From SIRX01 sp965213905 (GTDB lineage: Bacteria > Actinomycetota > Rubrobacteria > Rubrobacterales > Rubrobacteraceae), in NCBI GenBank assembly GCA_965213905.1, contig OZ243922.1, forward strand, positions 2,852,001 to 2,916,000: a stretch of DNA of 64,000 nt. Reading direction: 5' to 3'. Of this stretch, positions 1-8,454 are shown one piece after another. Below the pieces are notes generated by a model. The model did not search any database. It had not been told where the DNA came from and worked only from the letters and a program-made list of their open reading frames with translations. The translations under genes and the position numbers were made by a program. How positions within the stretch are numbered: position 1 is the first letter of the stretch; every line of letters begins with the position of its first letter.

Positions 1-743
1 TCGACGCGGTGCAAGATCTTTTCGAGGCGCACGGAGAAGAGTTCGCGGCGGTTATATTGGAGCCGGTAGGTGGAAACATGGGGTGTGTACCTCCGGTAGA
101 GGGTTATCTGGAAGGCCTACGCGAGATAACCCGGGAGTACGGCACGGTCTTGATATTCGACGAGGTTATGACCGGGTTCCGGCTCGCGCGCGGCGGGGCC
201 CAGGAGCGGTACGGGGTAACGCCGGACATGACGTGCCTCGGCAAGGTCATCGGCGGGGGGCTCCCGGTCGGCGCGTTCGGTGGTTCCAGGGAGATCATGG
301 AGCAGGTCGCGCCTGCCGGGCCCGTCTACCAGGCCGGAACGCTCTCGGGCAACCCGCTCGCGATGGCCGCCGGCCTCTCCACGCTGCGGGCCGCGGGCGA
401 GCCGGGTTTCTACGACCGTCTGGAAGAGCTCGGCCGGCGCTGGAAAGAAGGCATGCGCGAAGCTGCTTCCGGGGGGGCCGGGGGAAGCGTGCCCATCACG
501 ATAAATCAGGCCGGTTCGATGGTCAGCATCTTCTTTACCGGGGAACCCGTAACGGACTTCCGGTCTGCGGCCCGGGCGGATACGGAGGCTTTCAAAGACT
601 TTTTCTGGCACATGCTGCAAAGAGGCGTTTATCTGGCTCCCAGCCCTTACGAAGCCGGGTTTATCTCCGTCATGCATTCCGGAGACGACCTGGAACGCAC
701 CTTCGAAGCCGCCGGTGAATGGTTCGGCCGGAGAAGGGGTTGA
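1..743 (+). CDS. hemL: Glutamate-1-semialdehyde 2,1-aminomutase, C-terminal part
   Basis: PLP-dependent enzyme that converts glutamate-1-semialdehyde to 5-aminolevulinate for cytosolic tetrapyrrole synthesis. The frame is open to the window edge (first full codon at base 3), so roughly the N-terminal 40% is missing. Visible class III aminotransferase motifs are FDEVMTGFR, with the Asp that contacts the PLP nitrogen, and CLGKVIGGGLPVG, with the Schiff-base Lys about 79 codons after the in-frame GTG at base 9. The length from that Lys to the stop fits HemL. The downstream ATG follows the stop directly, so the next gene is probably co-transcribed. HemL is preferred over other class III aminotransferases because of the GKVIGGGLPVGAFGG block. 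Confidence 0.9.
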   Translation, partial: DAVQDLFEAHGEEFAAVILEPVGGNMGCVPPVEGYLEGLREITREYGTVLIFDEVMTGFRLARGGAQERYGVTPDMTCLGKVIGGGLPVGAFGGSREIMEQVAPAGPVYQAGTLSGNPLAMAAGLSTLRAAGEPGFYDRLEELGRRWKEGMREAASGGAGGSVPITINQAGSMVSIFFTGEPVTDFRSAARADTEAFKDFFWHMLQRGVYLAPSPYEAGFISVMHSGDDLERTFEAAGEWFGRRRG

Positions 744-1199
744 ATGAAAAACCACACCCCCAAAACCCCTGAAGAATCGCTCGAAAAGGTGTTCCGGCGC
801 GCGTTGGCGGGGTCGCCGGACGAAGACGGGCAGGGCGAGGTAGTAGCCGAGTCTCTAAGGTACTTGCAGCAGGGTTTCGACGCCCACTACGCCAGGGGCG
901 GGGCGGAGGCCACCGACGACGACATACTCGTCGGTGACAACTCCTACGCCTGGGCCGTAGAGACGATAGCTTTTCTGGATGAGCCGCAGTTCGTGGCGGT
1001 GGCGAGCCGTATGATCCGGGACGGCGCCGGCGTAATATCTTCTGGCGACGACGTAACGCTGGAACTCTGGGTACCACACCTGGCGGACTTGTTGAAGGTC
1101 ATATCCGGGGAAGACGCGGCGGCATCCGAAGACCGCATCCGGGACGCACTCGGGGATGTAGAGGCCGGAGAATTAAAGGCCGACGGGGTGTCGTCTTGA
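744..1199 (+). CDS. Hypothetical acidic protein
   Basis: I do not recognise this 151-residue protein. It is acidic, predicted mostly helical, has no signal peptide or membrane segment, and contains no cysteine. It starts at the ATG immediately after the hemL stop and its own stop overlaps the TTG of the following methyltransferase (TTGA), so it is an integral member of a hemL-menG transcript. Its position suggests a small accessory of heme or quinone metabolism, but nothing in the sequence proves that. Confidence 0.75.
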   Translation: MKNHTPKTPEESLEKVFRRALAGSPDEDGQGEVVAESLRYLQQGFDAHYARGGAEATDDDILVGDNSYAWAVETIAFLDEPQFVAVASRMIRDGAGVISSGDDVTLELWVPHLADLLKVISGEDAAASEDRIRDALGDVEAGELKADGVSS

Positions 1200-1978
1200 G
1201 TAGGCCCGGAAGCGCCGAACCCGGCCGGATAAACGGGAACGCCAGGGGTGTCGCGAACGGGCGCGGGAAGCTGCCGGCGGGTACGGAGCGGGCCCGGCAG
1301 GTACGCGAGATGTTCGACCGGATCGCGCCCCGCTACGAGTTGCTCAACACCGTTATGACCGCCGGAATGCACCGGCTCTGGAACAAAAAAGTCGTAAAAG
1401 CCACGGGAATAGAACGCGGTGGATGGGCGATAGACCTGGCCTGCGGCACGGGCAGCCTGACGAGGGAGCTCGCAAGAAAAGTCGGCCCCGGCGGGCACGT
1501 ATTGGGTGTTGATTTTTCGTCCAAGATGCTTTCGGCCGCCGAAGCCCGGCCCCAACACAACGTTGGATACCAACTTGGAGACGCGACAAACCTGGGTGGA
1601 GTTTCCACGGGAAGCTTCGACGCGGCCACCATAGCCTACGGCGCGCGCAACATACCGGACCTCGACGCCCTGTTCTCCGAGATAGCCCGGGTAGTGGTGC
1701 CGGGGGGGACGACGGTATGCCTGGAGATAGCCCGTCCGTCCGGCAAGTTGTACACCGCGTTCTACGGGCTCTGGTTCGACAAAGTCGTTCCCTGGCTCGG
1801 CGCAAAAGTCTCCGGGGACGCCCAGGCTTACTCTTATTTACCCCAATCCGTGAAAGAGTTCGTGGCACCTGACGAATTAGCTGACATAATGAGGCGTAAT
1901 GGATTACAAAATGTTACATGGCAGAGGATCGCCGGCGGCATCATCACGCTCCACCGTGGAGGAAAACCCTCCCGTTGA
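1196..1978 (+). CDS. menG: Demethylmenaquinone methyltransferase (UbiE/MenG family)
   Basis: SAM-dependent methyltransferase for the last step of menaquinone synthesis. The family signature RIAPRYELLNTVMTAGMHR lies at residues 42-60 and the SAM-binding glycine loop AIDLACGTGS at 78-87; a YLPQSV-type C-terminal motif is also present. The first 30 residues are low-complexity and not conserved. The TTG start overlaps the preceding stop (TTGA). The gene lies beside a polyprenyl diphosphate synthase and upstream of a DHNA prenyltransferase, consistent with menaquinone biosynthesis at the membrane. Confidence 0.9.
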   Translation: MSRPGSAEPGRINGNARGVANGRGKLPAGTERARQVREMFDRIAPRYELLNTVMTAGMHRLWNKKVVKATGIERGGWAIDLACGTGSLTRELARKVGPGGHVLGVDFSSKMLSAAEARPQHNVGYQLGDATNLGGVSTGSFDAATIAYGARNIPDLDALFSEIARVVVPGGTTVCLEIARPSGKLYTAFYGLWFDKVVPWLGAKVSGDAQAYSYLPQSVKEFVAPDELADIMRRNGLQNVTWQRIAGGIITLHRGGKPSR

Positions 1979-2957
1979 AGAGGTGGGGGAAACCGGCCTG
2001 CAATCCGAGCTTCCGGATGAGGCCTTCGAGGCCGTAGAAGAAGTCGAGGAACTGCTGGCGGCCACGGCGCGGCGCGCGCCGGCCGGACTCGTGGCGCCCG
2101 CGCTGGAGGCGTTGACCTCCGGCGGCAAGCGGCTCAGGCCTTTGTTGCTGATCCTGAGTGCCCGAATGGGCGAGCCGGATCGTGAGGATCTCCTGAAAGC
2201 CTCGGTGGCTATAGAGGTTCTCCACACCGCCACGCTCATCCACGACGACATCGTGGACCGGGCCGAGAGCCGGCGCGGGGAACCCACCACGGTGGCCCGG
2301 TACGGGCGGGAGAAAGCCATCGCGACGGGCGATTACCTGTTCGCGGAGTCTTTCTCTGACCTGGCGGAGATCGGGGACCCGAGGCTGGTTCGGGCTTTCG
2401 CAGAGGCCGCCGAGGGGCTGGCCGCCGGAGAGCTGGAGCAGTACCGGGCGAACGGGGCGACCGTGGAGGTCGAGGCTTACCTGGAGCACATAAGAAAAAA
2501 GACCGCGGGGCTCTTCAAAGCCGCGTGCGTCGCCGGCGGGTCCTTGGGCGGGCTCACTATCCGTCAGATAGACGCCCTGGCGAGTTACGGCCAAGCGCTC
2601 GGTATCGCGTTTCAGATGTCGGACGACGTTATGGACCTCGTCGGGAAACCCGGCCTCATGGGCAAAGGTATTGGGACGGATCTCGCGGAAGGAACCGTCA
2701 CCCTGCCGGTTATCTTTGCTTTAAGAGAAGGAGACGCCGGGGTGATTCGGGAAGTCCTCTCCACACCGAACCCCTCCCGGGAGATGTTGGATGAGGGCAT
2801 AGAAGCCGTGCTGTCCACCGACGCCGTAGCCCGGACGGAAGGGTGGGCCCGGGAAGAGGTGGACGCCGCCATCGAAGGCCTGAACTTGTTGCCCGAAGGC
2901 CCGGAGCGGGGCCTGCTAGAGTTCGTGGCGACCGAGGTAGTGGGAAGGGATGTCTGA
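1899..2957 (+). CDS. Polyprenyl diphosphate synthase
   Basis: Trans-isoprenyl diphosphate synthase that builds the polyprenyl tail for menaquinone or related lipids. The first aspartate-rich motif HDDIVD is at residues 115-120 and the second, SDDVMD, at 241-246; GGKRLRP (residues 75-81) binds diphosphate. The longest start (ATG) overlaps menG by 80 bases. In-frame GTGs at 1956 and 1983 would reduce the overlap and sit closer to the conserved region, so the true start is uncertain. The C-terminus overlaps the next gene's ATG. The order menG then prenyl synthase mirrors ubiE-ispB/hepT arrangements. Confidence 0.9.
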   Translation: MDYKMLHGRGSPAASSRSTVEENPPVEEVGETGLQSELPDEAFEAVEEVEELLAATARRAPAGLVAPALEALTSGGKRLRPLLLILSARMGEPDREDLLKASVAIEVLHTATLIHDDIVDRAESRRGEPTTVARYGREKAIATGDYLFAESFSDLAEIGDPRLVRAFAEAAEGLAAGELEQYRANGATVEVEAYLEHIRKKTAGLFKAACVAGGSLGGLTIRQIDALASYGQALGIAFQMSDDVMDLVGKPGLMGKGIGTDLAEGTVTLPVIFALREGDAGVIREVLSTPNPSREMLDEGIEAVLSTDAVARTEGWAREEVDAAIEGLNLLPEGPERGLLEFVATEVVGRDV

Positions 2958-4191
2958 GATCTCTGAGAGCATCTTTTCTGCGGGGCTCGTCCTGCCGGTC
3001 TCGGCGCCCCCCATCCGCGACGGGGCCGTACTCGTGCGGGACGGTCGTATCGCGGACGTTGGCAAGTTAGAAGAAATTCGGCGAACTGCTTCCGGAGCGG
3101 AAGTCAGGCATTTCTCCGGCTCGACCATAGTGCCCGGCGCGGTAAACACCCACGCGCACCTGGGCTTCCGTCGGGAGGATGCCCCGGAAGGCGGCACGTT
3201 TTCGGGATGGCTGTCGCGCCTGATCGAACGCCTCCCGGAAAAAGAGGCCTGGACCGCAGAGGCGGCCCGGGACTGCGCGCAAGAAGCGCTAGAGTCGGGC
3301 ACGACCTTTATGGCCGAGTCGTCACCTTACGCGGAGTGCCTGCCGCAACTCGCTGAGTCCGGCCTGGCCGGAACCGTTTACGCCGAGTTCTTCCCGCACG
3401 AGTTGGGCACCCCCGAAGAAGCGGTCGAGTACGTCTTCGAAAAAACCCGCGGGTCGCGTGAAGGGCTGCCGCCCCGGGTCGGGGCGCACGTCAGCGTTCA
3501 TTCGCCGTACACCGTGGACCCCCGGTCGTCGGAATTGGCGGCGCTCAAAGCACGTGGGGAGGGGGGTAGGCTCGCGATACACCTCTCCGAGAGCCCGGAG
3601 GAAGTAGAGTTCGTGCGGCACGGCACGGGCGGCTTGATGGACATATTCGGCGGCAACGACTGGGGCGGCACCGGGATGCGGCCGGTCGAGTACGCCCGGG
3701 AGGTCGAACTGCTCGGCCCGGAGACGATAGCGGCGCACCTCGCCACCGGCGTCACCGACGACGACCTCGAAATTTTGCGGGGCACCGACACGGCCGTGGC
3801 CCACTGCCCCCACTCCAACGAGTTGCTCGGTTGCGGCGTGGCCCGCGTGCCGGAGATGCTGGGGCGCGGCATCCGGGTTGGTATGGGTACCGACGGGTTG
3901 TGGAGCAGCCCGAGCATGAACCTTTTTGCGGAGACGCTCTTCGCGCTGGAGTTACACGGTTTCGACGGCGGTGTGGGGCTCAGGCTGGCGACGCTCGGCG
4001 GGGCCGAGGCCCTGGGTATAGACGAGGAAGTCGGGAGTTTGGAAGCCGGCAAGTGGGCAGACTTCGCGGTCGTCGAGACGCTCCCCGGCGACGACGACCC
4101 CGGCCGCGAGGTGCTCGAAAGCGCGGCCGGCGGTGGCGTGACGACGACGGTTATCGGTGGAAACCTGATATACAATCGCTCCGAAGCGTAA
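2950..4191 (+). CDS. Amidohydrolase, candidate aminodeoxyfutalosine deaminase
   Basis: Metal-dependent hydrolase of the cytosine/aminofutalosine deaminase branch. Metal ligands are visible: THAH (His68, His70), IHLSES in mid-protein, AAHLAT, and Asp in MGTDGL near residue 316; the AHCPHSN motif is typical of the deaminase group. The 413-residue length fits. The start overlaps the preceding stop by eight bases and has a GGAAGGG ribosome site. Lying between a polyprenyl synthase and downstream menA, the likely substrate is aminodeoxyfutalosine (MqnX role in the futalosine route to menaquinone). That substrate is inferred from context; S-adenosylhomocysteine or guanine deaminase-like activity is the alternative. 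Confidence 0.75.
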   Translation: MSEISESIFSAGLVLPVSAPPIRDGAVLVRDGRIADVGKLEEIRRTASGAEVRHFSGSTIVPGAVNTHAHLGFRREDAPEGGTFSGWLSRLIERLPEKEAWTAEAARDCAQEALESGTTFMAESSPYAECLPQLAESGLAGTVYAEFFPHELGTPEEAVEYVFEKTRGSREGLPPRVGAHVSVHSPYTVDPRSSELAALKARGEGGRLAIHLSESPEEVEFVRHGTGGLMDIFGGNDWGGTGMRPVEYAREVELLGPETIAAHLATGVTDDDLEILRGTDTAVAHCPHSNELLGCGVARVPEMLGRGIRVGMGTDGLWSSPSMNLFAETLFALELHGFDGGVGLRLATLGGAEALGIDEEVGSLEAGKWADFAVVETLPGDDDPGREVLESAAGGGVTTTVIGGNLIYNRSEA

Positions 4192-4212
4192 AGCACCGGA
4201 GGAAACCCCGCA

Positions 4213-4866
4213 ATGATGATGGACCGCGAAAGAATGAGCTTTTGGATAAGGTTGGTGGCGATCCTGCTGGCCGTCGTATTTATCGCCTCTTTCGTACTCT
4301 TTTCGATAGGTTCCACCGTTCAGTACAGCATCTTCGACATCTTCGGCAACAACCAGCAGCAACAGGCCGGGCAAACGGTAAGCTCCGGAGACCAGATACA
4401 AGCGGCCCGGCAAGAGTTGGAGCAGAACCCAAAAGACCCGGATGCGATCACCACGCTCGCCGCGCTCTACATAGAAAACAACCAGCTAGAAGAAGCCGAA
4501 AAAGTTTTGTCAGAGGGTCGCGAGAAAGCACCGGACAACGAAGATATAGCCCTGATCCTGGGCCAGCTCTACTTTCAGCAGGCACAGTCCGCGCCGGAGG
4601 ACGAACAAGAGAAGTTGTACTCAGAAGCGGGCGATGCCCTGGCCGCCGCCACAGAGATAGAGCCGGAGAACGAAGACACGTACCTGGCGGCCGGCGAGGC
4701 CTACGACCAGGCCGGGCAACCGTCAGAGGCTATAAAATACTGGAACACCTACCTGGAGTTAGAGCCGGAAGGCGAGCAGGCGGATCAGGTCGAAGAGCGC
4801 ATCTCTTCGCTGCTAGAAGGCGGCCAGACCACCGGAGAGCCCGGTGGCGGGAACCCGCAACCGTAG
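4213..4866 (+). CDS. Membrane-anchored TPR protein
   Basis: This 217-residue protein has one N-terminal transmembrane helix (about residues 12-34), a short Gln-rich linker (NNQQQQAGQ), then three to four tetratricopeptide-type helical repeats, for example DAITTLAALYIENNQLEEAE and YLAAGEAYDQAGQPSEAIKY. A Gly/Pro-rich tail ends the protein. The topology suggests a scaffold facing outside the cytoplasm. A GGAGGAAA ribosome site precedes paired ATGs. It sits just upstream of tatA/tatC, so a role in envelope assembly is possible but not shown. Confidence 0.8.
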   Translation: MMMDRERMSFWIRLVAILLAVVFIASFVLFSIGSTVQYSIFDIFGNNQQQQAGQTVSSGDQIQAARQELEQNPKDPDAITTLAALYIENNQLEEAEKVLSEGREKAPDNEDIALILGQLYFQQAQSAPEDEQEKLYSEAGDALAAATEIEPENEDTYLAAGEAYDQAGQPSEAIKYWNTYLELEPEGEQADQVEERISSLLEGGQTTGEPGGGNPQP

Positions 4867-4940
4867 GATTGGGTGATCCAGAGTAGTACAATGATGCGTA
4901 GAATCGGATAGTGACCACGAAAATTACGAGGAGGAAGTAA

Positions 4941-5201
4941 ATGGGCGTGCCGGGACCGACGGAGTTGATCATACTCCTGGTCATCATACTATTGCTGTTC
5001 GGGGCAAAGCGTATCCCGGAGCTGGCCAAAGGACTTGGCTCGGGGATGAGGGAGTTCCGGAAGAGCAGCTCGGGTGACTACGAGGACGTAGAAGAAAGCA
5101 AGAAGGAAGAAGAGCTAACCGCCGGCGGCGGAGACGACAAAGACGACCTGGACGCGGAACCCTCGAACGAGGCCGACCGCGAACAGCAGCGCCAGAGATA
5201 A
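4941..5201 (+). CDS. tatA: Sec-independent translocase protein TatA
   Basis: Pore-forming subunit of the twin-arginine translocase. The N-terminal transmembrane helix (GPTELIILLVIILLLFGAKR) is followed by the amphipathic helix with the FGAKRIPELAKGLG signature and then an acidic, Lys/Glu-rich soluble tail. The 86-residue length is typical. A strong GAGGAGGAAG ribosome site sits before the ATG. It is followed by tatC. A Tat substrate with a twin-arginine lipoprotein signal is encoded at about 55.2 kb in this window. Confidence 0.95.
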   Translation: MGVPGPTELIILLVIILLLFGAKRIPELAKGLGSGMREFRKSSSGDYEDVEESKKEEELTAGGGDDKDDLDAEPSNEADREQQRQR

Positions 5202-5242
5202 CATCATCGAAATTTCCGAACACGAAGCTCCCAAACAGCTAA

Positions 5243-6040
5243 TTGGCTAGCCGCTTAAGACTACCTTCGGGCCCGCACGACGAGGCCCAGATGACCCTTA
5301 TAGATCATCTGGACGAACTCAGGTCCAGGATCATAAAGGTCGGCGCCGCGTTTCTCGTGGCCGCTGTCGTGGCGGGAATATTCCACGCTCCGATCTACGA
5401 AGCGCTCCTGGAGCCTTCCGGCTTACCGAACTTGAAAGCCACGGCGGTGACCGTGCCGTTCCTGACCGACGTAAAGCTGACGCTCTACTCGGCGCTGGTG
5501 CTCACGGTCCCCGTGCTCCTTTACCAGGGGTGGGCTTTCGTGGCCCCGGCGGTCGGAGAAGTAGGACGTCTTTTTACCTACACGCTCATCACGCTGGCTT
5601 CATCGCTGTTTCTGGCCGGGATAGCCTTCGCTTACTATATCGTGCTGCCGATAGCGACGGACTTTTTATTGACCTGGGGTGAAGAACGCTTCGACCCCAT
5701 CATCACCGCGGATAGCTACCTCTCGTTCGTGACCCGTTTCCTGTTCGCGTTCGGCATAGGTTTCGAGATGCCCGCCGCAACTTTCGTCGGGGCGAAGCTT
5801 GGTCTGATCTCGGGGGACATCCTTAGACAGTGGCGACGGGCCGCCATCGTGGTAAATACCGTTTTGGCGGCGGCCCTTACCCCCGCCGACGTGTTCAGCA
5901 TGGTCTTGCTGGCTATTCCCCTTATATTCCTCTACGAGGTCAGCATCCTGATCGCCGGCTACGTAAACCCCGTGACCGAAGGAACCGGGATGGACGCCCT
6001 GGTGGATGATGAAGAGGACGAAGAAGACCGGGACGACTAG
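5243..6040 (+). CDS. tatC: Sec-independent translocase protein TatC
   Basis: Multispanning receptor of the Tat system that recognises twin-arginine signal peptides. The N-terminal LIDHLDELRSRI motif is diagnostic, six hydrophobic segments follow, and the protein ends in a highly acidic tail (DDEEDEEDRDD). The TTG start at 5243 lacks a clear ribosome site. An ATG at 5291, preceded by GACGAGG, would start directly at MTLIDHLDELR and is a good alternative. It lies 41 bases after tatA in the same direction. Confidence 0.95.
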   Translation: MASRLRLPSGPHDEAQMTLIDHLDELRSRIIKVGAAFLVAAVVAGIFHAPIYEALLEPSGLPNLKATAVTVPFLTDVKLTLYSALVLTVPVLLYQGWAFVAPAVGEVGRLFTYTLITLASSLFLAGIAFAYYIVLPIATDFLLTWGEERFDPIITADSYLSFVTRFLFAFGIGFEMPAATFVGAKLGLISGDILRQWRRAAIVVNTVLAAALTPADVFSMVLLAIPLIFLYEVSILIAGYVNPVTEGTGMDALVDDEEDEEDRDD

Positions 6041-6513
6041 GTTTCTCTGAGTTGTTCCTCGAAGCGTCGCATGGAGCGCCGTAGCAGGTCCCCGGTGAGG
6101 TTCCGGAAAAACGGCCGGTGTGCCAGCCGGTTGAGCCAGCCGGGCTTTACCTGGTAGTCGGTGAACAGCGACATCTTCACCGCCTCGCCGTCTTTTTCCA
6201 GGCTCCAGCCGCCGGTTCCTATCGCGCCTTCCACGTAGCGCCACTCTATTCTTCGCGGAGCCTCGACTACCGTGACGGCACTGATCACCTTGTGGGTGAA
6301 TCCTGCGGCGCTCAACGTAAACTCGAAACGTGTGCCGGGTCGTATCCGGGATTCTTCCAACGTCCCGGACTCGTCCAGCGCCCTCGCCTCTCGTAACCCG
6401 TAGCCCCAACGGGTAAAGCCCGGTACGTCCAGCAGGGCGGCAAAGACCTCCTCCTGCCCGATGCCGGAGATCAGGTAAACAGCTTTTACCGGTACGTTCG
6501 TAGAATCCTTCAG
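6037..6513 (-). CDS. SRPBCC (START/polyketide-cyclase-like) protein with non-standard start
   Basis: Small helix-grip lipid-binding fold protein. The first standard start (TTG at 6360) would yield only 107 residues and lose the first beta strand and helices. The frame continues upstream without a stop and encodes a typical SRPBCC beginning (VKAVYLISG then EEVFAALLD and a tryptophan-containing WGYGLREA). No ATG, GTG or TTG occurs there; a CTG at 6513-6511 overlaps the menA stop as CTGA. It probably belongs to the menA transcript. Lipid or quinone handling is a guess from the fold and neighbour. Confidence 0.7.
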   Translation of the reverse strand: MKDSTNVPVKAVYLISGIGQEEVFAALLDVPGFTRWGYGLREARALDESGTLEESRIRPGTRFEFTLSAAGFTHKVISAVTVVEAPRRIEWRYVEGAIGTGGWSLEKDGEAVKMSLFTDYQVKPGWLNRLAHRPFFRNLTGDLLRRSMRRFEEQLRET

Positions 6514-7418
6514 AGTGGTATCAGTACCCCCGCCGTGTACAAAAGGCCGAAAACCGCGTGCAGTCCGGCGGTGCCTTTTACGATAGGATCGAGCCTGTCG
6601 GGGTCGGTGGTGGACGAGATACCCCGCCAGAGACGGGGTACGAGCGCGAGGCTAAAGGCGGCGAGTAACGCGCCCGGCGGCACGAGCCCGATTACGGCGA
6701 GCGCTACGACGGAGACGTAAGAGCCGGATAAAAGTCCCTTGTAAACAAAGACCCCACCCATCCTTCCTAGCGCTATGGGCAAGGTGTTGCGCCCGCCCCG
6801 GCGGTCGGATTCGAGATCCCGGATATTGTTGGCGAGCAGTATCGCCGCGACCAGGGCCCCTATCGGAACGGCCGCCAGCGGCACGGAGAACGGGTAGAGG
6901 TTGGCCTGCACCCCGTAAGTTATGACCACGATGACGAGCCCCATAAAAACGAACACCGTCGCCTCGCTCGCCGGGGTGTAGGCCACGGGGCGCGGCCCGG
7001 CGGAGTACACGTAGCCGCCCAACGCCGAGAGGCATCCCAAAAGGAGTATCGGCCACCCGCCGACGTACACCAGGTACAGCCCCAGAAAAAGCGCCACCGT
7101 GTAGCAAAAGAGCGCGCCGATCAGGACGCTCCGCGCGTTCACCCGGCCCTGTACTATAGAGCCGGCTATACCGACCGAGCCGGCCGTATCCAGGCCCCGC
7201 TGCTCGTCGTAGAACTCGTTGAACATGTTCGTCGCCGCCTGTATGAGCAGGCTGGCGAAGAGCATCGCCAGAAACGGCCCCCAGGAAAAAACCCCGTCTT
7301 CGTATGCCAGCGCGGTCCCGAACAGCACCGGCACGGCCGCCGCGGTCAGGCTGAACGGCCGCGCCAGCCAGAACCACTCGGCCACCGTCGCGGTCTTGCT
7401 GGTGTTGCTGTTAGTCAA
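6510..7418 (-). CDS. menA: 1,4-dihydroxy-2-naphthoate (or related) prenyltransferase, MenA/UbiA family
   Basis: Integral membrane UbiA-family enzyme that attaches the polyprenyl chain to the naphthoquinone precursor. The first Asp-rich motif is NEFYDEQRGLD and the second DLESDRRGGRN; about nine hydrophobic segments follow. The frame is open up to a TTG at 7496, but the TTG at 7418, preceded by GAGAGA, starts a 302-residue protein of normal MenA length just before the conserved EWFWLARP. MqnP of the futalosine pathway belongs to the same family and is an equally good reading if the upstream amidohydrolase acts in that route. Confidence 0.85.
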   Translation of the reverse strand: MTNSNTSKTATVAEWFWLARPFSLTAAAVPVLFGTALAYEDGVFSWGPFLAMLFASLLIQAATNMFNEFYDEQRGLDTAGSVGIAGSIVQGRVNARSVLIGALFCYTVALFLGLYLVYVGGWPILLLGCLSALGGYVYSAGPRPVAYTPASEATVFVFMGLVIVVITYGVQANLYPFSVPLAAVPIGALVAAILLANNIRDLESDRRGGRNTLPIALGRMGGVFVYKGLLSGSYVSVVALAVIGLVPPGALLAAFSLALVPRLWRGISSTTDPDRLDPIVKGTAGLHAVFGLLYTAGVLIPL

Positions 7419-7565
7419 GGTCTCTCGGCAAAAGCTCGTCCCTCGCTTTGATGGATGGTGTATGGCAATTGTGGCGGGCGCGGGGGGCTTTTTCAAACGC
7501 AGCTTTCACACTTTCTACCCTGGCGTCGGACTCGGCATACACTTTATGATAGAAACCGCTATCGT

Positions 7566-8453
7566 ATGGAATCCAAGGAATTCAACGGCACGAGAAGCAC
7601 TTCCAGGGCGTTACTAGACCTCGCGCGGCCCAAGCAGTGGACCAAGAACGGTTTCGTGCTCGCCGGGCTGGTCTTTGCCGCGGAGGCTTTGCAGTGGTGG
7701 TCGGTGATCTGGGCGCTGGTGGCGTTCGTGGCGTTCTGCGGGCTGTCGAGCGCCGTGTACGCGGCGAACGACGTCCTGGACGTGAAAGAAGACCGCCTTC
7801 ACCCGCTAAAGAGGTTGCGGCCCGTCGCGGTAGGGGACGTATCGGCGCGTTCGGCGATCCTCTTCGCGTCGCTACTGGCGGCGGGCGGGTTGGCGTTGTG
7901 CTTCCTCGTAAACCCCGGTGTCGGGCTCGCGGGGCTTTCTTATCTCGGCCTCCAAGCCGTCTACACGACGTTTCTAAAGCACATGGCGATACTGGACGTA
8001 ATGAGTATTTCCGCGGGGTTCGTTATACGGGCGCTGGCCGGGGTTGCGGCGGTGGACCGCCTCGTGTCACCGTGGTTGATCGTCTGTACCGGCCTCTTGA
8101 CCCTGTTTTTGGGTTTTTCGAAGCGGCGGCACGAGCTTGCCTCGCTCGGGGGCGGGGCCGCGGGTCACCGGAAGAACTTGCGGGAATATTCCGTGCCGCT
8201 TTTGGACGAGATGATGAACATTATGATGTCGGCGACCATCATCGCCTACGTCCTGTACACGTTTACCGTCTACGACGACGTATACATGATGTCTAGCATA
8301 CCGTTCGTGATCTACGGGGTTTTTAGGTACATGCTGCTGGTGCACCGTGACGGGGGCGACAACCCGGACGTGCTGCTACTCAAAGACCGGCCGCTCCAGG
8401 TGACGCTCGTGCTCTGGCTCGCCACGGTGATGACGATTATCTACGTGCTCTAG
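7566..8453 (+). CDS. Decaprenyl-phosphate phosphoribosyltransferase-like UbiA protein
   Basis: UbiA-superfamily membrane protein of 295 residues. The motif NDVLDVKEDRLHPLKRLRP is close to that of DPPR synthases, which transfer phosphoribose from PRPP to decaprenyl phosphate as the first step toward decaprenylphosphoryl-arabinose. The N-terminal LARPKQWTKN segment is also characteristic. The frame is open upstream to 7455, but the ATG at 7566 is where homology starts. The gene diverges from menA, and its stop is one base before the next gene's GTG, indicating a two-gene operon. Substrate identity is family inference. Confidence 0.8.
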   Translation: MESKEFNGTRSTSRALLDLARPKQWTKNGFVLAGLVFAAEALQWWSVIWALVAFVAFCGLSSAVYAANDVLDVKEDRLHPLKRLRPVAVGDVSARSAILFASLLAAGGLALCFLVNPGVGLAGLSYLGLQAVYTTFLKHMAILDVMSISAGFVIRALAGVAAVDRLVSPWLIVCTGLLTLFLGFSKRRHELASLGGGAAGHRKNLREYSVPLLDEMMNIMMSATIIAYVLYTFTVYDDVYMMSSIPFVIYGVFRYMLLVHRDGGDNPDVLLLKDRPLQVTLVLWLATVMTIIYVL

Positions 8454-8454
8454 G

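Noticed and set aside
5666..6409. Leftward frame of 247 codons across the tatC 3' end
   Set aside because: Antisense to TatC and out of frame with the SRPBCC protein, whose homology is clear; a GC-bias shadow.
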